From: Cohnella hashimotonis
GTDB taxonomy: Bacteria > Bacillota > Bacilli > Paenibacillales > Paenibacillaceae
Reading direction: 5' to 3'
DNA: 64,000 nucleotides
Assembly (NCBI RefSeq): GCF_030014955.1
Contig: NZ_JAGRPV010000001.1
Span: 4,836,001 to 4,900,000 of the forward strand
Position 1 is the first letter of the stretch. Every line of letters starts with the position of its first letter. A program made the translations under genes and the position numbers. The notes under the pieces were generated by a model, which was given only the letters and a program-made list of their open reading frames with translations, was not told the origin of the DNA and did no database searches. This document shows positions 50,440-60,392 of this stretch, piece by piece.

Positions 50440-51239
50440 TGCACTTCCTTTCGGGATTTAGACCATTCCATCACGAGCAATAAAAGGACCGAGGCGGCCG
50501 CGAGCACCAATGCGACCGAGTTGGCCGCGGTCAAATCGAAATTCTCGACGTCCTGATAAACGAGCGTCGTCGCCGTCTGCGTCTTGTTGATAATGTTGCC
50601 CGAGACGACCAGCACGGCGCCGAATTCGCCAAGGCAGCGCGCTACCGTCAAGATCACGCCGTACACGACGCTCCAGCGGATAAGCGGCCATGTGACGCGC
50701 CAGAACGTCGTCCAGGCGTAAGCCCCCATCATATGGGCGGCCTCCTCCTGCTGGCTGCCGACCTCCTGCAGCACCGGCATCACTTCGCGGATCACGATTG
50801 GAAACGTGACGAACAGCGTTGCGAGGATCATGCCCGGGAGCGCGTACACGATGTCGACGCCCGCGCGGCCGAGCATGGCGCCGACGGCGCTGTCGGGACC
50901 GAGCAGCAGGACGATCATGAGTCCGCCGATCACGGGCGATACGGCGAAGGGCAGGTCCACGATGGCGTTCATGACGGCTTTAAGCCGCTGGCCGAGCCAG
51001 TTCGCGCGGACGAGATAGAGGGAGAGCATGACGCCGAAAACCGTATTGACGAACGTCACGCTCACGGCGATGATGCCCGTCATCAGCAGCGCATGCTGCG
51101 CCTCCGGGCGCGAAATGCCCGCCGAGAAACCGCTCCAGCCGTCGTCGAACGCGCCTTGCACGATCCGCAGCAGCGGAACGATCAGAAGAATCGCGAAGAT
51201 AAGCGTCGTCAATCCGATCCAGAATCTTCTGATGGTCAA
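50436..51239 (-). CDS. cysW: Sulfate ABC transporter permease CysW
   Basis: 267-residue permease with six predicted helices. The EAA loop is EAAHMMGAYAWTTFWRVTWP and the block NAIVDLPFAVSPVIGGLMIV is a CysW signature. The ending LGEFGAVLVVSGNIINKTQT is also conserved in the family. It overlaps both cysT (ATGA at 51236-51239) and cysA, so the three are translationally coupled. Confidence 0.96.
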   Translation of the reverse strand: MTIRRFWIGLTTLIFAILLIVPLLRIVQGAFDDGWSGFSAGISRPEAQHALLMTGIIAVSVTFVNTVFGVMLSLYLVRANWLGQRLKAVMNAIVDLPFAVSPVIGGLMIVLLLGPDSAVGAMLGRAGVDIVYALPGMILATLFVTFPIVIREVMPVLQEVGSQQEEAAHMMGAYAWTTFWRVTWPLIRWSVVYGVILTVARCLGEFGAVLVVSGNIINKTQTATTLVYQDVENFDLTAANSVALVLAAASVLLLLVMEWSKSRKEVH

Positions 51240-52048
51240 CTCCCCCGCCTCCTTCGAACGAAATTAACCGTCCATAAAATGAGGAGGGACAAGGTGAGCA
51301 GCAGAACCGAGACCGCTGCGGCGCCGGCTGGATTGTCGCTCTCGATCTCGCCGAAGATATAGACGGAGGCGACCAGCGTGCGTCCGGGGATATTGCCCGC
51401 CACCAGCACGACCGCGCCGAATTCGGCGAGCGCCCGGGAGAAAGCGAGCATGGCGCCGCTCACGATGCCGGGCATCATGCAGGGCAGGATGACCCGAAAG
51501 AACGTGCGCGACTTCGAAGCGCCCATCGTGTACGCCGCTTCCTCCTCCGTAGCGTCCAGTTCCTCCAGCATCGGCTGAACCGCGCGGATGACGAACGGAA
51601 ACGTAACGAAGATCATGGCCACGACGATCGCCGGCTCATGGAACAGAATCGTCGTGCCGAGCGCCTCCGCTCCGCTGCCGATCCAGCTCCGAGGTCCGAG
51701 CAGCAGCAAAATCATCAACCCGATGACGGCGGTCGGCAGCGCGAACGGCAGATCGACCAGGCTGTTGAGCAGGCTCCGTCCCGGGAATCGGTAACGGACG
51801 AGCACCCAAGCCGCCAAGGTGCCGACCGCCGCGTTGATAATCGTAGAGATCACCGCAAGCTTGACCGTGAGGATCACGGACTTCCAGGCCAGCGCCTCCG
51901 TAATGTTGTCGGCAAACGCCTGAAGGCCGCCTGACAGCGATTGCACGTAAATGCCTGCGATCGGACAAACGATAAGAATGATAAAATAAAGCATGACGGT
52001 GCTGCGGAATCCCCAGCTCCACCATCGGCTCTGCAGCATGTTAGTCAC
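51236..52048 (-). CDS. cysT: Sulfate ABC transporter permease CysT
   Basis: About 270 residues, six predicted helices. EAA loop EAAYTMGASKSRTFFRVILP, and LLNSLVDLPFALPTAVIGLM matches CysT. I place the start at GTG 52048, 9 bases after GGAGG; the ATG at 52039 is 18 bases away from that site and the ATG at 52087 has none. First gene of cysT-cysW-cysA-sbp. The AT-rich region just upstream may carry sulfur-dependent control. Confidence 0.95.
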   Translation of the reverse strand: MTNMLQSRWWSWGFRSTVMLYFIILIVCPIAGIYVQSLSGGLQAFADNITEALAWKSVILTVKLAVISTIINAAVGTLAAWVLVRYRFPGRSLLNSLVDLPFALPTAVIGLMILLLLGPRSWIGSGAEALGTTILFHEPAIVVAMIFVTFPFVIRAVQPMLEELDATEEEAAYTMGASKSRTFFRVILPCMMPGIVSGAMLAFSRALAEFGAVVLVAGNIPGRTLVASVYIFGEIESDNPAGAAAVSVLLLTLSLLILWTVNFVRRRRGS

Positions 52049-52084
52049 GTATGCGAACCTCCAGGATGGGCTTTGTTGCCACTC

Positions 52085-52115
52085 CATAATTCCTATTAAA
52101 TTAGTTGGTATTGCT
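52085..52115 (-). promoter_or_regulatory. AT-rich control region of the sulfate operon
   Basis: Minus strand ATACCAACTAATTTAATAGG AATTA, an interrupted dyad-like sequence of the kind recognised by CymR in front of sulfur genes in Bacilli. The match is from memory and not exact, so the regulator is a guess. Confidence 0.38.
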
Positions 52116-52218
52116 ACTTTAGCAGATCGGCCCTTGATTCGTCAACGACATTTCTGTATTTTGTCAGATAGAAGGGGCGCCCCTCGGATGGACGCTCATT
52201 TAGGAGGTTGAAATAACG

Positions 52219-52620
52219 ATGCTGCACAAAGAAAAGCTCCGCACGTCTTCCCGGGACGAGATCGTCGATATTACCAGGCAGACCGCAGCGCTCGTCGCGC
52301 GATCCGGCGTTCAAGAAGGTCTGGCCGTCGTCTACTGCCCGCATACGACCGCAGGCATCGCGATCAACGAAAACGCGGATCCCGACGTCAAGCGAGACGT
52401 ATTAATGCGGCTGGATGAGGTATACCCCTGGACGCATCCGAAATACCGTCACGCGGAGGGCAATACGGCCTCCCATCTCAAGGCGATCACGACGGGAAAT
52501 TCGCAGACGGTCATCGTCAGCGGCGGCAAGCTGCTGCTGGGCCGCTGGCAGGGCGTATACTTCTGCGAATTCGACGGGCCGCGGGACCGCGAATATTTCG
52601 TCAAAATCGTCGAAGGCTGA
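52219..52620 (+). CDS. YjbQ / UPF0047 family protein
   Basis: 133 residues, normal length. The family signature appears as [20 protein letters not shown], followed by [16 protein letters not shown] and [20 protein letters not shown]. His residues in PHTT and NTASH sit where metal or substrate contacts are seen in structures of the family. Members have weak thiamine-phosphate synthase activity, but the physiological role is unsettled. TAGGAGG lies 11 bases before ATG 52219. Divergent from the sulfate operon. Confidence 0.92.
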   Translation: MLHKEKLRTSSRDEIVDITRQTAALVARSGVQEGLAVVYCPHTTAGIAINENADPDVKRDVLMRLDEVYPWTHPKYRHAEGNTASHLKAITTGNSQTVIVSGGKLLLGRWQGVYFCEFDGPRDREYFVKIVEG

Positions 52621-52690
52621 CGATGCCTGGCCCGGCGGCACGCACCGCGTCGGGCCAGACGTCCATGTCCGGTCTGCGGACTTACATGAC

Positions 52691-53326
52691 TTAAGAGAGC
52701 TGCTCCGTAAAATAACGCGCCTCTCCCCTGGTCACGAGCCCCTGGCCTTGCGTCAGGTCGGTCATCCAGGCTTCGAATCGATCGGCTTCCCCTTCCTCCG
52801 GCAGGCACAGTACCCGCACCCGATCGGTGAACGCAACGTCTCCGACCTTCACGCCTCTGCCGCGCAGCTCGTTCTCCAGTTTGCCGTACCAGGTGTAATC
52901 GACGTCCACCGCGATCTCCCGATGCAGCACCCGAACGATCGGCCCGGCCGCATCGGTCCCGGCCACGGCGCTGTCGGTGTAAGCGCGGACGAGACCGCCC
53001 GCTCCCAGCATAATCCCGCCAAAATAGCGCGTGACCACGACGACCGTATTTTTCAGCCCGCGGTTTTTGAGCACCTCCAAGATCGGCCGCCCCGCGGTCC
53101 CGCTCGGCTCCCCGTCGTCTAGCGCCTTCTGCCACTGGTCGCGCTCCCCGATCGTATAGGCGGAGCAATTGTGCGTAGCGTTCCAATGGCGTTTTTTGAT
53201 TTCCTCAATAAAAGCGACCGCTTCCTCCTCGGTCTCCGCAGGCTTCGCGTGGCCGATGAAGCGAGACTTTTTAATGACGATTTCCCGTTCGCCGTATCCG
53301 GCTACGGTGGCGTATCGCGACAGCAT
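52691..53326 (-). CDS. YigZ/IMPACT family protein
   Basis: 211 residues in two domains. The N-terminal UPF0029/IMPACT domain has KKSRFIGHAKPAETEEEAVA, HNCSAYTIG, DDGEPSGTAGRPILE and VVVTRYFGGIMLGAGGLVRA, all diagnostic. The C-terminal DUF1949 domain covers about 140-205. In B. subtilis the homologue is YvyE; its role is unclear, perhaps linked to translation or proline/secretion phenotypes. ATG 53326 has AAAGGAAG upstream; the ATG at 53389 lacks a site. Convergent with the YjbQ gene. Confidence 0.92.
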   Translation of the reverse strand: MLSRYATVAGYGEREIVIKKSRFIGHAKPAETEEEAVAFIEEIKKRHWNATHNCSAYTIGERDQWQKALDDGEPSGTAGRPILEVLKNRGLKNTVVVVTRYFGGIMLGAGGLVRAYTDSAVAGTDAAGPIVRVLHREIAVDVDYTWYGKLENELRGRGVKVGDVAFTDRVRVLCLPEEGEADRFEAWMTDLTQGQGLVTRGEARYFTEQLS

Positions 53327-53394
53327 GCTCCGACTTCCTTTCCCATGAGCTAAGCTCCGATGCTTGTCACCCAGTTTAACATGGGGCATGGATA

Positions 53395-53432
53395 AGAAAA
53401 AACCGCCCCCGGACGAAGGTCCGAAGGCGGTT
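53395..53432 (-). terminator. Terminator after pgi
   Basis: Minus-strand stem AACCGCC / GGCGGTT with inner TCGGACC/GGTCCGG-like pairing, followed by TTTTTTCTT. Confidence 0.85.
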
Positions 53433-53467
53433 GGCGCGGCACCCGTATCAGATGCGCGGTTCAGGCG

Positions 53468-54820
53468 TTACAGGCGGGCTTCCAGCTCTTTTTTCTTCTC
53501 CTCGAAGCCGGGCTTGCCCAGCAGCGCGAACATGTTGACCTTGTAGGCTTCGACGCCCGGCTGGTCGAACGGATTGACGCCCAGCAGGTAGCCGCTGACG
53601 CCGCAGGCGATCTCGAAGAAGTAAACGAGCTGGCCGAAGCTGTGCGGGGTCAGATCCGGCAGCTGAACGACCAAGTTCGGCACGTTGCCGTCCGTATGCG
53701 CGAGAATCGTGCCCTCGAACGCCTTTTTGTTCACGAAGTCCAGCGTCTTGCCCGTCAGGAAGTTAAGGCCGTCCAGATTGTCCGCGTCGCTCTGGATCTC
53801 GATCTGCTCCGACACTTCACCGACCTGAAGCACCGTCTCAAAAATGATGCGGTTGCCCTCTTGAATGAATTGCCCCATCGAGTGCAGGTCCGTGGAAAAG
53901 TCGACGGAAGCCGGATAAATGCCCTTATAATCCTTGCCTTCGCTCTCGCCGTAAAGCTGCTTCCACCATTCGGAGACGAAGTGCAGGCTCGGCTCGTAGT
54001 TGACGAGAATCTCGACCGCCTTGCCCTTGCGGTAGAGCGCGTTGCGGATGGCGGCGTATTGGTACGCCGGGTTCTCCGCGAGATTCGGATTGTTCAGCGC
54101 CGTGGCCGCGTCCTGCGCGCCCTTCATGATCGCTTCGATGTCGATTCCCGCAGCCGCGATCGGCAGCAAGCCGACCGCCGTCAGCACCGAATAGCGTCCG
54201 CCGACGTCGTCCGGGATAACGAACGATTCGTAGCCTTCGGCGTTTGCCAGCGTCTTCAGCGCGCCGCGCGCTTTGTCCGTCGTCGCGTAGATGCGTTTCT
54301 TGGCCGCTTCCTTGCCGTATTTGCGCTCGAGCGCATCGCGGAAAATGCGGAAGGCGATCGCCGGCTCGGTCGTCGTACCGGACTTGGAGATGACGTTGAT
54401 CGACCAGTCCTTGCCTTCGAGCGCCTGCAGCAGATGCGTCACGTAAGTCGAGCTGATGTTGTTGCCGGCGAAAAAGATCTGCGGCGTCTTGCGCTGATCC
54501 TTGGAGAGCGTGTTGTAAAAAGAATGCGACAGCATCTCGATCGCGGCGCGGGCGCCGAGATAAGAGCCGCCGATGCCGATGACGACGAGCGCCTCGGAGT
54601 CGGATTGGATCTGCTTGGCGGCGGCCTGGATGCGGGCAAACTCTTCCTTGTCGTAGTCGAAGGGGAGGTTGATCCAGCCCAGGTAGTCCGAGCCCGTGCC
54701 CGTACCGTTATGGAGCTGCTCGTGCGCCAGCTTCACCGCAGGAGCCAGATAGTCGATCTCGTGCTGCCCGATAAACTGCAGCGCTTTGGAATAGTCGAGC
54801 GCAATGCTCTTGGCCATCAT
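53468..54820 (-). CDS. pgi: Glucose-6-phosphate isomerase
   Basis: 450 residues, the Firmicutes-type PGI, interconverting glucose-6-phosphate and fructose-6-phosphate in glycolysis. Sugar-phosphate isomerase motifs [35 protein letters not shown] and the late [20 protein letters not shown] with [12 protein letters not shown] carry the catalytic residues of the family. GAGGGG sits 6 bases before ATG 54820. Stands as its own unit with a strong terminator. It receives glucose-6-phosphate from the sugars imported by the surrounding systems. Confidence 0.98.
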   Translation of the reverse strand: MMAKSIALDYSKALQFIGQHEIDYLAPAVKLAHEQLHNGTGTGSDYLGWINLPFDYDKEEFARIQAAAKQIQSDSEALVVIGIGGSYLGARAAIEMLSHSFYNTLSKDQRKTPQIFFAGNNISSTYVTHLLQALEGKDWSINVISKSGTTTEPAIAFRIFRDALERKYGKEAAKKRIYATTDKARGALKTLANAEGYESFVIPDDVGGRYSVLTAVGLLPIAAAGIDIEAIMKGAQDAATALNNPNLAENPAYQYAAIRNALYRKGKAVEILVNYEPSLHFVSEWWKQLYGESEGKDYKGIYPASVDFSTDLHSMGQFIQEGNRIIFETVLQVGEVSEQIEIQSDADNLDGLNFLTGKTLDFVNKKAFEGTILAHTDGNVPNLVVQLPDLTPHSFGQLVYFFEIACGVSGYLLGVNPFDQPGVEAYKVNMFALLGKPGFEEKKKELEARL

Positions 54821-54962
54821 TTGTTTCCCCTCTCAGGTTCAGTGTTCGCGTCCGGAAGGCACGTAGTTTTAGAATAACCAAAATTCGCCTTCGGTACAAG
54901 CAACCGAACCTGTGGCCGTTCAGAGGCGAAGCGCGTCCATTCGCGGCTGCCAGCCTTGCAGG

Positions 54963-55457
54963 CTAATCGAACGAACGATGCGCCGGCCAGGAGCCCTGCA
55001 GCTTGCGCAGCTGGATGATCTGGCCCAGGTGATAAGCGTCGTGCCGGACGATGCTGTTCGCGTAGGACCAGGCTTTTGTCTCCGGAATCGGCTGCTCCAG
55101 CGCCTCGTCGTCGCGGCTTGCCAGCAGCTCCCGAACCGCCGTATGCGCTTCTTCTAGACGCCTGACCGCCTCCTCCCAGGAAGGAGCGCCTAACGCCGAG
55201 GCCTCGAAGGTGTCATCGTTCGTGAAGCGCTCTTCGGCAGCCGGCTGCGGCTCTCCGCGCAGCGCGCGAAGCAGCCTGAGCTTGTAAAAGAGCAAATGAT
55301 GCACGGTCTGCCGGATCGAGTTGACGGCGGCGCCTTCCGGCTTCCAATCGGCTTGCTCTTCGGTCACGCCGCCGAGCGCGTCCTTGATCGGCGGATACCA
55401 GTCCTCTTTGTCGTAGCCATGGTCGTAGCTGTCGAGCAGCAGCTCGCGTTTGCTCAT
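54963..55457 (-). CDS. DinB family protein
   Basis: 164-residue four-helix-bundle protein. The three metal-binding His are seen as His in TVHHLLFYKL and the pair in HDAYHLGQI, the DinB/YfiT pattern for a bound zinc or nickel. Family members include thiol-dependent S-transferases (such as bacillithiol transferase), but this substrate is unknown. ATG 55457 has AAAGGAG 7 bases upstream; the ATG six bases earlier is too close to that site. Confidence 0.9.
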   Translation of the reverse strand: MSKRELLLDSYDHGYDKEDWYPPIKDALGGVTEEQADWKPEGAAVNSIRQTVHHLLFYKLRLLRALRGEPQPAAEERFTNDDTFEASALGAPSWEEAVRRLEEAHTAVRELLASRDDEALEQPIPETKAWSYANSIVRHDAYHLGQIIQLRKLQGSWPAHRSFD

Positions 55458-55541
55458 CCTCATTCTCCTTTGCCCCTGGGCCGCCCAATGGTAACCAAAC
55501 CCATAATATATTACTGCTTACCATCTACCCCAAGAGCGGGA

Positions 55542-57626
55542 TCATGTAAACGAAGCGGGGTTCGTCGCCAGCAAAAACACGGCGGATGCGGCGGCGCCGA
55601 GCTCGAGCTCGATCGCGTCGTCCCCGAGCCTGACGTCCGGGGCTTCCTTGCCGTACAGAGACAACGCTCGGGACACCTCCGCGCGGGTCAAAGACAGGCG
55701 GTCCCACCGAACCGTCCGCTTGGCTGCATGTTCACCGTCATAGTTAAAGCAGGCAAGCCAAAGCCCTTCATCGGTCCGCAACGCGAATGCGTCCGCAGCG
55801 CCCCCGCCGGCGGCGCCGTCCACGGGCAGGAACGTCAAGCCCTTGCGCGCCAGCGCGACCGCCTCGCCGCTCGCGAGCCATTCCCTCGCTCTGGCTGCGG
55901 CTTCGGGCACGCGATAGTCGTCTCCGAGCAGCAGCGATGTGCCCGCGATAAGCGACGCATGCAGCCGGCTGCGTCCCTCGTCCTCCGAAGTCGCGCGCTG
56001 GTTGTGGCTCTTATAGAGCACCGTGTGGTCGGGGTCGTTAAACCGGTACAGCGTATCGTTGACCCACCAGGCCGACGTCAGTGCGTTGAGCATATATTCC
56101 GTATCGCCGATGAGGCCGAACGCGTCGCAGGAGATGCGACGGCTGTGCGCGTAGCCGTGCGGGAACAACGGCGCGATCGACAGGTTGATGAAAAACGGTC
56201 GGCCGATGCGCGCCGGATCGAGCGCGTCCCGAACGACGGACATACCGTAATTGTAAGCCTGGATGCCGGTCTCGATCTCGGGCAGCGCATGCTTGCCCTC
56301 CATCGCGCCATGCGTCAGGAAGTCCAGCTTCACGTAGCTGAAGCCGGCGGACACAAACCTGGCCAACTGCCGGCGGATCGATTCGACGACGATCGGATGG
56401 GTCGGATCCATCGCATAAGCGCCGTCGAGCGTCGGCAGGAGCGCGCCTGCTTCATCCTTCAGCAGCAGCTCTCTGTAAACGACGCCCTCGAAGCCCTCGA
56501 CGGGCTTCTCCGGATCGCGTCCCCAATAGGCGAAAGGCGTCGCATAAATGCCGGGCTGCTGCCCGTTTGCGCGTACGCGCGCCACGCATGCCTCCAATTC
56601 CGCTTCGGTCAGATGGTTCCAGAAGGCGTCGAAGTTAACGAACACGGCATCGTCCTCGCGCAGCGCGCCGCCGCCTTGGAGCGTCTCGCCGATAAAATCC
56701 GAGACGCGCATATATACGTCGGCGTCCAGCTTGTCCATGACCGCCGACCAGCTGTTCCATCCGAACGGCACGCCGCCCTCCCACGGCAGCGCGGGAGCAA
56801 TCTCCGCATTCGCCCGGCCGTAAGCCTCAAGGCCCTCCCGATAATCGTCGTACTTGCCGACGAAGACGAGCGGCGAGCGGATCTCCCGTCCCGACACGGC
56901 GCCGTGCCTGAGTGTGTCGCGGGTGTGCAGGCCTGCCGCGCCGCCGTAAATCCGAAGCCTGGCAAGCTCTCCGTCGAAGGTTCCCGCGGCTTGGATGCCG
57001 GTTTTCCATGTATCGTGGGAGACGGATCCGAAGACGAAGCCTTGGCGGCTGGCCGGATGATAGACCGACGTGACCTCATAGCTCTCCACGTCGCAAGGAA
57101 TCGGATGCGCCGCGTACCGGACCCATTTGTCGTTGTCGAACGGCACGAACAGCACGCGCAGCTCCTTGTCGACGGCGCGCGCTTCGGCCTCCTCGCCGAA
57201 CGACAGCACGGAGCCGTCGTTGCGCAGCGCGCACAGCGGGCTGATCTCGCGCGTCGACCAGGCTGTCTCGCGCGAAGCGGACAGCTCAGTCAGCGCATAA
57301 GGTCGTCCCTCCGTCAGAACGAAGCGCTGCCGCAGCACGGGACTATCGGCATCCGCGACGCGATGCTCGATCGTCCAGGCCAGCGTGCCTCCGCCTGCCG
57401 CGGCTCCGTCCGCCAAGACAGAGTCCGGCAGCAGCGCATGGCTCGAGCCGTGCGTCGTCCGCCACATTCGTTCGTCGACCAGCGTCTCGCCGTGCGTATC
57501 CAGGACGGCCGAACCGTCCGTCCAGCGATAAGCGGTGGTACCGCTCCGCAGGTCGTTTTCAATCCGCATAATCCCGTTGTCGACGACAAACCGCGCGCCG
57601 TCGTTTTCGATAATCCAGCTTTTCAT
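55542..57626 (-). CDS. Intracellular alpha-galactosidase-like hydrolase (GH36/GH27 clan)
   Basis: 694 residues without signal peptide. A beta-sandwich N-domain (1-270) precedes the (beta/alpha)8 barrel that starts near WNSWSAVMDKLDADVYMRVS. The nucleophile is probably Asp435 in YVKLDFLTHG and the acid/base Asp501 in RRISCDAFG, the pattern of clan GH-D alpha-galactosidases. A C-terminal beta-domain ends it. Closely similar sequence blocks occur in the secreted protein at the right edge (61718-64000). It follows a sugar transporter cassette and probably cleaves the imported alpha-galactoside; alpha-galactosidase is inferred, other GH-D activities are possible. Confidence 0.82.
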   Translation of the reverse strand: MKSWIIENDGARFVVDNGIMRIENDLRSGTTAYRWTDGSAVLDTHGETLVDERMWRTTHGSSHALLPDSVLADGAAAGGGTLAWTIEHRVADADSPVLRQRFVLTEGRPYALTELSASRETAWSTREISPLCALRNDGSVLSFGEEAEARAVDKELRVLFVPFDNDKWVRYAAHPIPCDVESYEVTSVYHPASRQGFVFGSVSHDTWKTGIQAAGTFDGELARLRIYGGAAGLHTRDTLRHGAVSGREIRSPLVFVGKYDDYREGLEAYGRANAEIAPALPWEGGVPFGWNSWSAVMDKLDADVYMRVSDFIGETLQGGGALREDDAVFVNFDAFWNHLTEAELEACVARVRANGQQPGIYATPFAYWGRDPEKPVEGFEGVVYRELLLKDEAGALLPTLDGAYAMDPTHPIVVESIRRQLARFVSAGFSYVKLDFLTHGAMEGKHALPEIETGIQAYNYGMSVVRDALDPARIGRPFFINLSIAPLFPHGYAHSRRISCDAFGLIGDTEYMLNALTSAWWVNDTLYRFNDPDHTVLYKSHNQRATSEDEGRSRLHASLIAGTSLLLGDDYRVPEAAARAREWLASGEAVALARKGLTFLPVDGAAGGGAADAFALRTDEGLWLACFNYDGEHAAKRTVRWDRLSLTRAEVSRALSLYGKEAPDVRLGDDAIELELGAAASAVFLLATNPASFT

Positions 57627-57644
57627 CCTTTAACCTCCGTCTTG

Positions 57645-57686
57645 ACGCGGAAAAGGAGCGGCATCGCTGCTGCCCCTTTTCCCGTT
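57645..57686 (-). terminator. Hairpin between binding-protein and GH36-like genes
   Basis: Minus-strand stem GGAAAAGGGGCA / TGCCGCTCCTTTTCC lies between the two genes. There is no T tract after it, so it may limit rather than end transcription, giving more binding protein than enzyme. Confidence 0.55.
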
Positions 57687-57691
57687 CCGTC

Positions 57692-59359
57692 TTATTTCCA
57701 AAGCGACAGGCGCTCCTGGTAATTGTCGTTGATGACCTTCTCGACCTTCTCGCTGCCGGCGGACTTCATGTCCGCAAGCATCTTGTCGTACGTGGCGTTG
57801 GCGTCGGCTTCGCTCTTGGCGATGATGACCTTGGTGACGGACTGCGTCATCAGATCCTGCACCTTCTGCATCGTGAGCGCTTCCGGCGTGCCGCCCTGCG
57901 GACCCAGATTCTCGTATGCGTCGTTGTCGTAGACGGAGTCCGCCAGGTTTTTGATCGCCATCTTGTCGATCTCGTTGCGGTCGTAGCGGCCGGCCAGGTC
58001 GTACGGCGTGCCGTCCGTGCCTTTGCCGTTCTTGATGAACCACGTCCACTTGCGAATGCCGGTCTGCTTCACGAAGCCGCTCCAGTCGTCCTTGAAGCCC
58101 TGCAGCGTCTCGGGACGCGGCACGTGCTTGCCGTCCTTCATGTCCCAGTCCTTGCCCTCGATCCCCCACATCAACAGGTACTGGCCTTCCTCGCTGGCCA
58201 GGAAATTGATGAATTTCATCGTGCGCTCCGGATCCTTGTTCGCCTTCGTGATGCCGATCGCGTCCCAGCCGAGCGAGCTTTTCGGACTGTAGGTCGTCTT
58301 CGACGGATCGACTCCGTTCGCCACGACCTTATAGGCATAGAACTCCTTCTCGACGCCGCCGGCCTTCTTCAGCGCCCCATTGGCGTCTCCCAGATCCCAG
58401 TACGCGCCTGTCGAAGCGAGCACGGCGCCGGACGAGAGCTTTTGCAGCCAGGATTCCTTCTTGTTAATGGCCCAGTCCACGTCGATCAGGCCGTCGCGGT
58501 AAAGCTTGTTCATATAAAGCAGCATCTCGCGATATTTGGGATCCGTTACGTCGAATTGAAGCTTCCCGTCCTGCTCGTAGTACGATTTCAGACCGAACAT
58601 GCCCTTGAACGTACCGAGCGTGGCGCCCATATTCGAGCCGTCCATCGTCAGCGGCACCGACGGCTTGCCGTTTACGTTCGGATATTTCGCCTTGAAGCTC
58701 CGCAGCAGCGCTTCGAATTCATCGGCCGTGAACGGCTTGCCGCCCTCCGCCTTGTCCGGCGCCAGCTCCTTCAGCAGGTCCATCCGGATGTTGAAGCCGC
58801 CGTTCGGCTCGTCCTTTTCGAATCCGTACCAGTTGGACAAATAATAATTTTTGCCGTCCTTGTAACGCGTTTTGTTCAGCATGTCGCCGTACATGCTCTT
58901 GACGTCCGGGCCGTACTTCTCGATCAGGTCGTCCAGCGGAATCAGCGCGCCGGCCGCGATATATTTGTTCACGATGTCGCCGCCGCGGTCCATCAGCACG
59001 ATATCGGGCAGGTCGCTGCTTGCCAGCATCAGGTTCAGCTTCTCCGCCGGGTTGCCCGTCGGCTGCTGGATCTCGATCGTAACGCCGGTCCGCTTGGTGA
59101 TTTCCTGCGCTACAGCATTGTTGAAGGCATCGCCCGTGTTTTTGTCAAAGAAGGTGAGCGTGATCGGCTTCTCGTCCGTTCCGGCCGACGCGCTCTGGGA
59201 GGCGCCTGCCGACGCCGGCGCGCTCCCGCTTGCGGCAGGACTCGCAGACGAAACACCGTTGTTATTGTTATTGGTATTGTTATTGCCGCAGGCGCCCAGC
59301 ATGGACGCGAGCAGCGTGAAGCCTGCAGCGTATACGACCGATTTTTTCAGGCTGGTCAT
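57692..59359 (-). CDS. Sugar ABC transporter substrate-binding lipoprotein
   Basis: 555 residues of the LplA-like class. Lipobox LGAC (ASMLGACG) near residue 24, then an Asn-rich tract (GNNNTNNNNN) and a Ser/Ala linker to residue 60. The binding fold contains VTIEIQQPTGNPAEKLNLML and SSDLPDIVLMDRGGDIVNKY. It binds an oligosaccharide, probably the substrate of the flanking GH-D enzymes. Third gene of the cassette after the two permeases; the ATPase is again missing, so a shared MsmX-type ATPase is expected. Confidence 0.9.
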   Translation of the reverse strand: MTSLKKSVVYAAGFTLLASMLGACGNNNTNNNNNGVSSASPAASGSAPASAGASQSASAGTDEKPITLTFFDKNTGDAFNNAVAQEITKRTGVTIEIQQPTGNPAEKLNLMLASSDLPDIVLMDRGGDIVNKYIAAGALIPLDDLIEKYGPDVKSMYGDMLNKTRYKDGKNYYLSNWYGFEKDEPNGGFNIRMDLLKELAPDKAEGGKPFTADEFEALLRSFKAKYPNVNGKPSVPLTMDGSNMGATLGTFKGMFGLKSYYEQDGKLQFDVTDPKYREMLLYMNKLYRDGLIDVDWAINKKESWLQKLSSGAVLASTGAYWDLGDANGALKKAGGVEKEFYAYKVVANGVDPSKTTYSPKSSLGWDAIGITKANKDPERTMKFINFLASEEGQYLLMWGIEGKDWDMKDGKHVPRPETLQGFKDDWSGFVKQTGIRKWTWFIKNGKGTDGTPYDLAGRYDRNEIDKMAIKNLADSVYDNDAYENLGPQGGTPEALTMQKVQDLMTQSVTKVIIAKSEADANATYDKMLADMKSAGSEKVEKVINDNYQERLSLWK

Positions 59360-59472
59360 GGTAGTTCCCCCCGAATGATAGTTGGATGATCAAGCATAAC
59401 ACCGTTTGAATCGAATGGCACACCGGCCTTCTCCTCGAAACGCCTCACCTCCTCTCATGGCTCGAATGCCAT

Positions 59473-60366
59473 TCAGCTTTTAACCGCGCCGAGTGTCATG
59501 CCTTTGACGAAATAACGCTGGAGGAACGGATAGACCAGAACGATCGGCAGCGTGGCGACCATCGTCGCGGCCATGCGGATCGTCTCGGAGGAGACCGACA
59601 TCCGCTTCGCGGAATCCGCGAGCTGTCCGGACGCAGAGGTGAATTCCTGGGTCTGGTATTGGTTCAAAATCTTGACCAGCACCGCCTGCAGCGTCTTCAG
59701 TTCGGATTTATAGGTGAACACGTAGGAGTCGAACCAGGCATTCCACTGGTTGATGGCGGAAAACAGTCCGATCGTCACGAGCACCGGGACGCAGATCGGC
59801 AGCACGACGCGGACGTAGATCTGGAAATCGTTCGCGCCGTCGATCTTGGCCGACTCCTCCACCTCGGCGGGCAGCTCCTGCATGAACGAACGGACGATGA
59901 TGACGAAGAAGACGTTCATCAGGTTCGGGAAGATATAGACGGCAAACGTGTCGATCAAGTGCACGCTTTTCAGAATCATATAGTAGGGAATGAGGCCGCC
60001 GCCGAAGTACATCGTGAAGATGAAGAACAGCGAGATCAGCTTGTTGCCGACGAGATCCTTTTTGCTCAGCGCGAAGGCCAGCAGACTGATGACGAGCACG
60101 GTCAGCGGCGCTCCGATCGCCGTGCGAAGGAGCGTCACCTTGATGCCTCCCAGAATCTCCTGATCCTTCAGAATCTCCTGATAGCTCTGCAGGCTGAACG
60201 ATCTGGGCCACAAGTAGAGCCCGCCTCTGACCGCGTCGTCCGCGCTATTCAGCGACAGTACGAGAATGTTCCAGAACGGGTAGAACGTCACGAGGAAGAC
60301 TAGGATGAGAAACGCGTATACGAAAGCCATGAACAAACGGTCTTCCGATCTTTTGACGAGCGACAC
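59473..60366 (-). CDS. Sugar ABC transporter permease (YtcP-like)
   Basis: 297 residues, six predicted helices. EAA loop ESAKIDGANDFQIYVRVVLP and C-terminal YFVKGMTLGAVKS are hallmarks of YtcP-like CUT1 permeases. The start is GTG 60366, with AAAGGAGG 8 bases upstream; the frame stays open further upstream but overlaps the coding region of the preceding permease in another frame. It lies 26 bases after the LplB-like gene. Confidence 0.93.
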   Translation of the reverse strand: MSLVKRSEDRLFMAFVYAFLILVFLVTFYPFWNILVLSLNSADDAVRGGLYLWPRSFSLQSYQEILKDQEILGGIKVTLLRTAIGAPLTVLVISLLAFALSKKDLVGNKLISLFFIFTMYFGGGLIPYYMILKSVHLIDTFAVYIFPNLMNVFFVIIVRSFMQELPAEVEESAKIDGANDFQIYVRVVLPICVPVLVTIGLFSAINQWNAWFDSYVFTYKSELKTLQAVLVKILNQYQTQEFTSASGQLADSAKRMSVSSETIRMAATMVATLPIVLVYPFLQRYFVKGMTLGAVKS

Positions 60367-60392
60367 GGCGCGCGCCTCCTTTCCGGTGCGGA

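Noticed and set aside
52624..52660. Hairpin CTGGCCCG/CGGGCCAG after the YjbQ gene as a terminator
   Set aside because: No T tract follows on either strand, so intrinsic termination is not supported.
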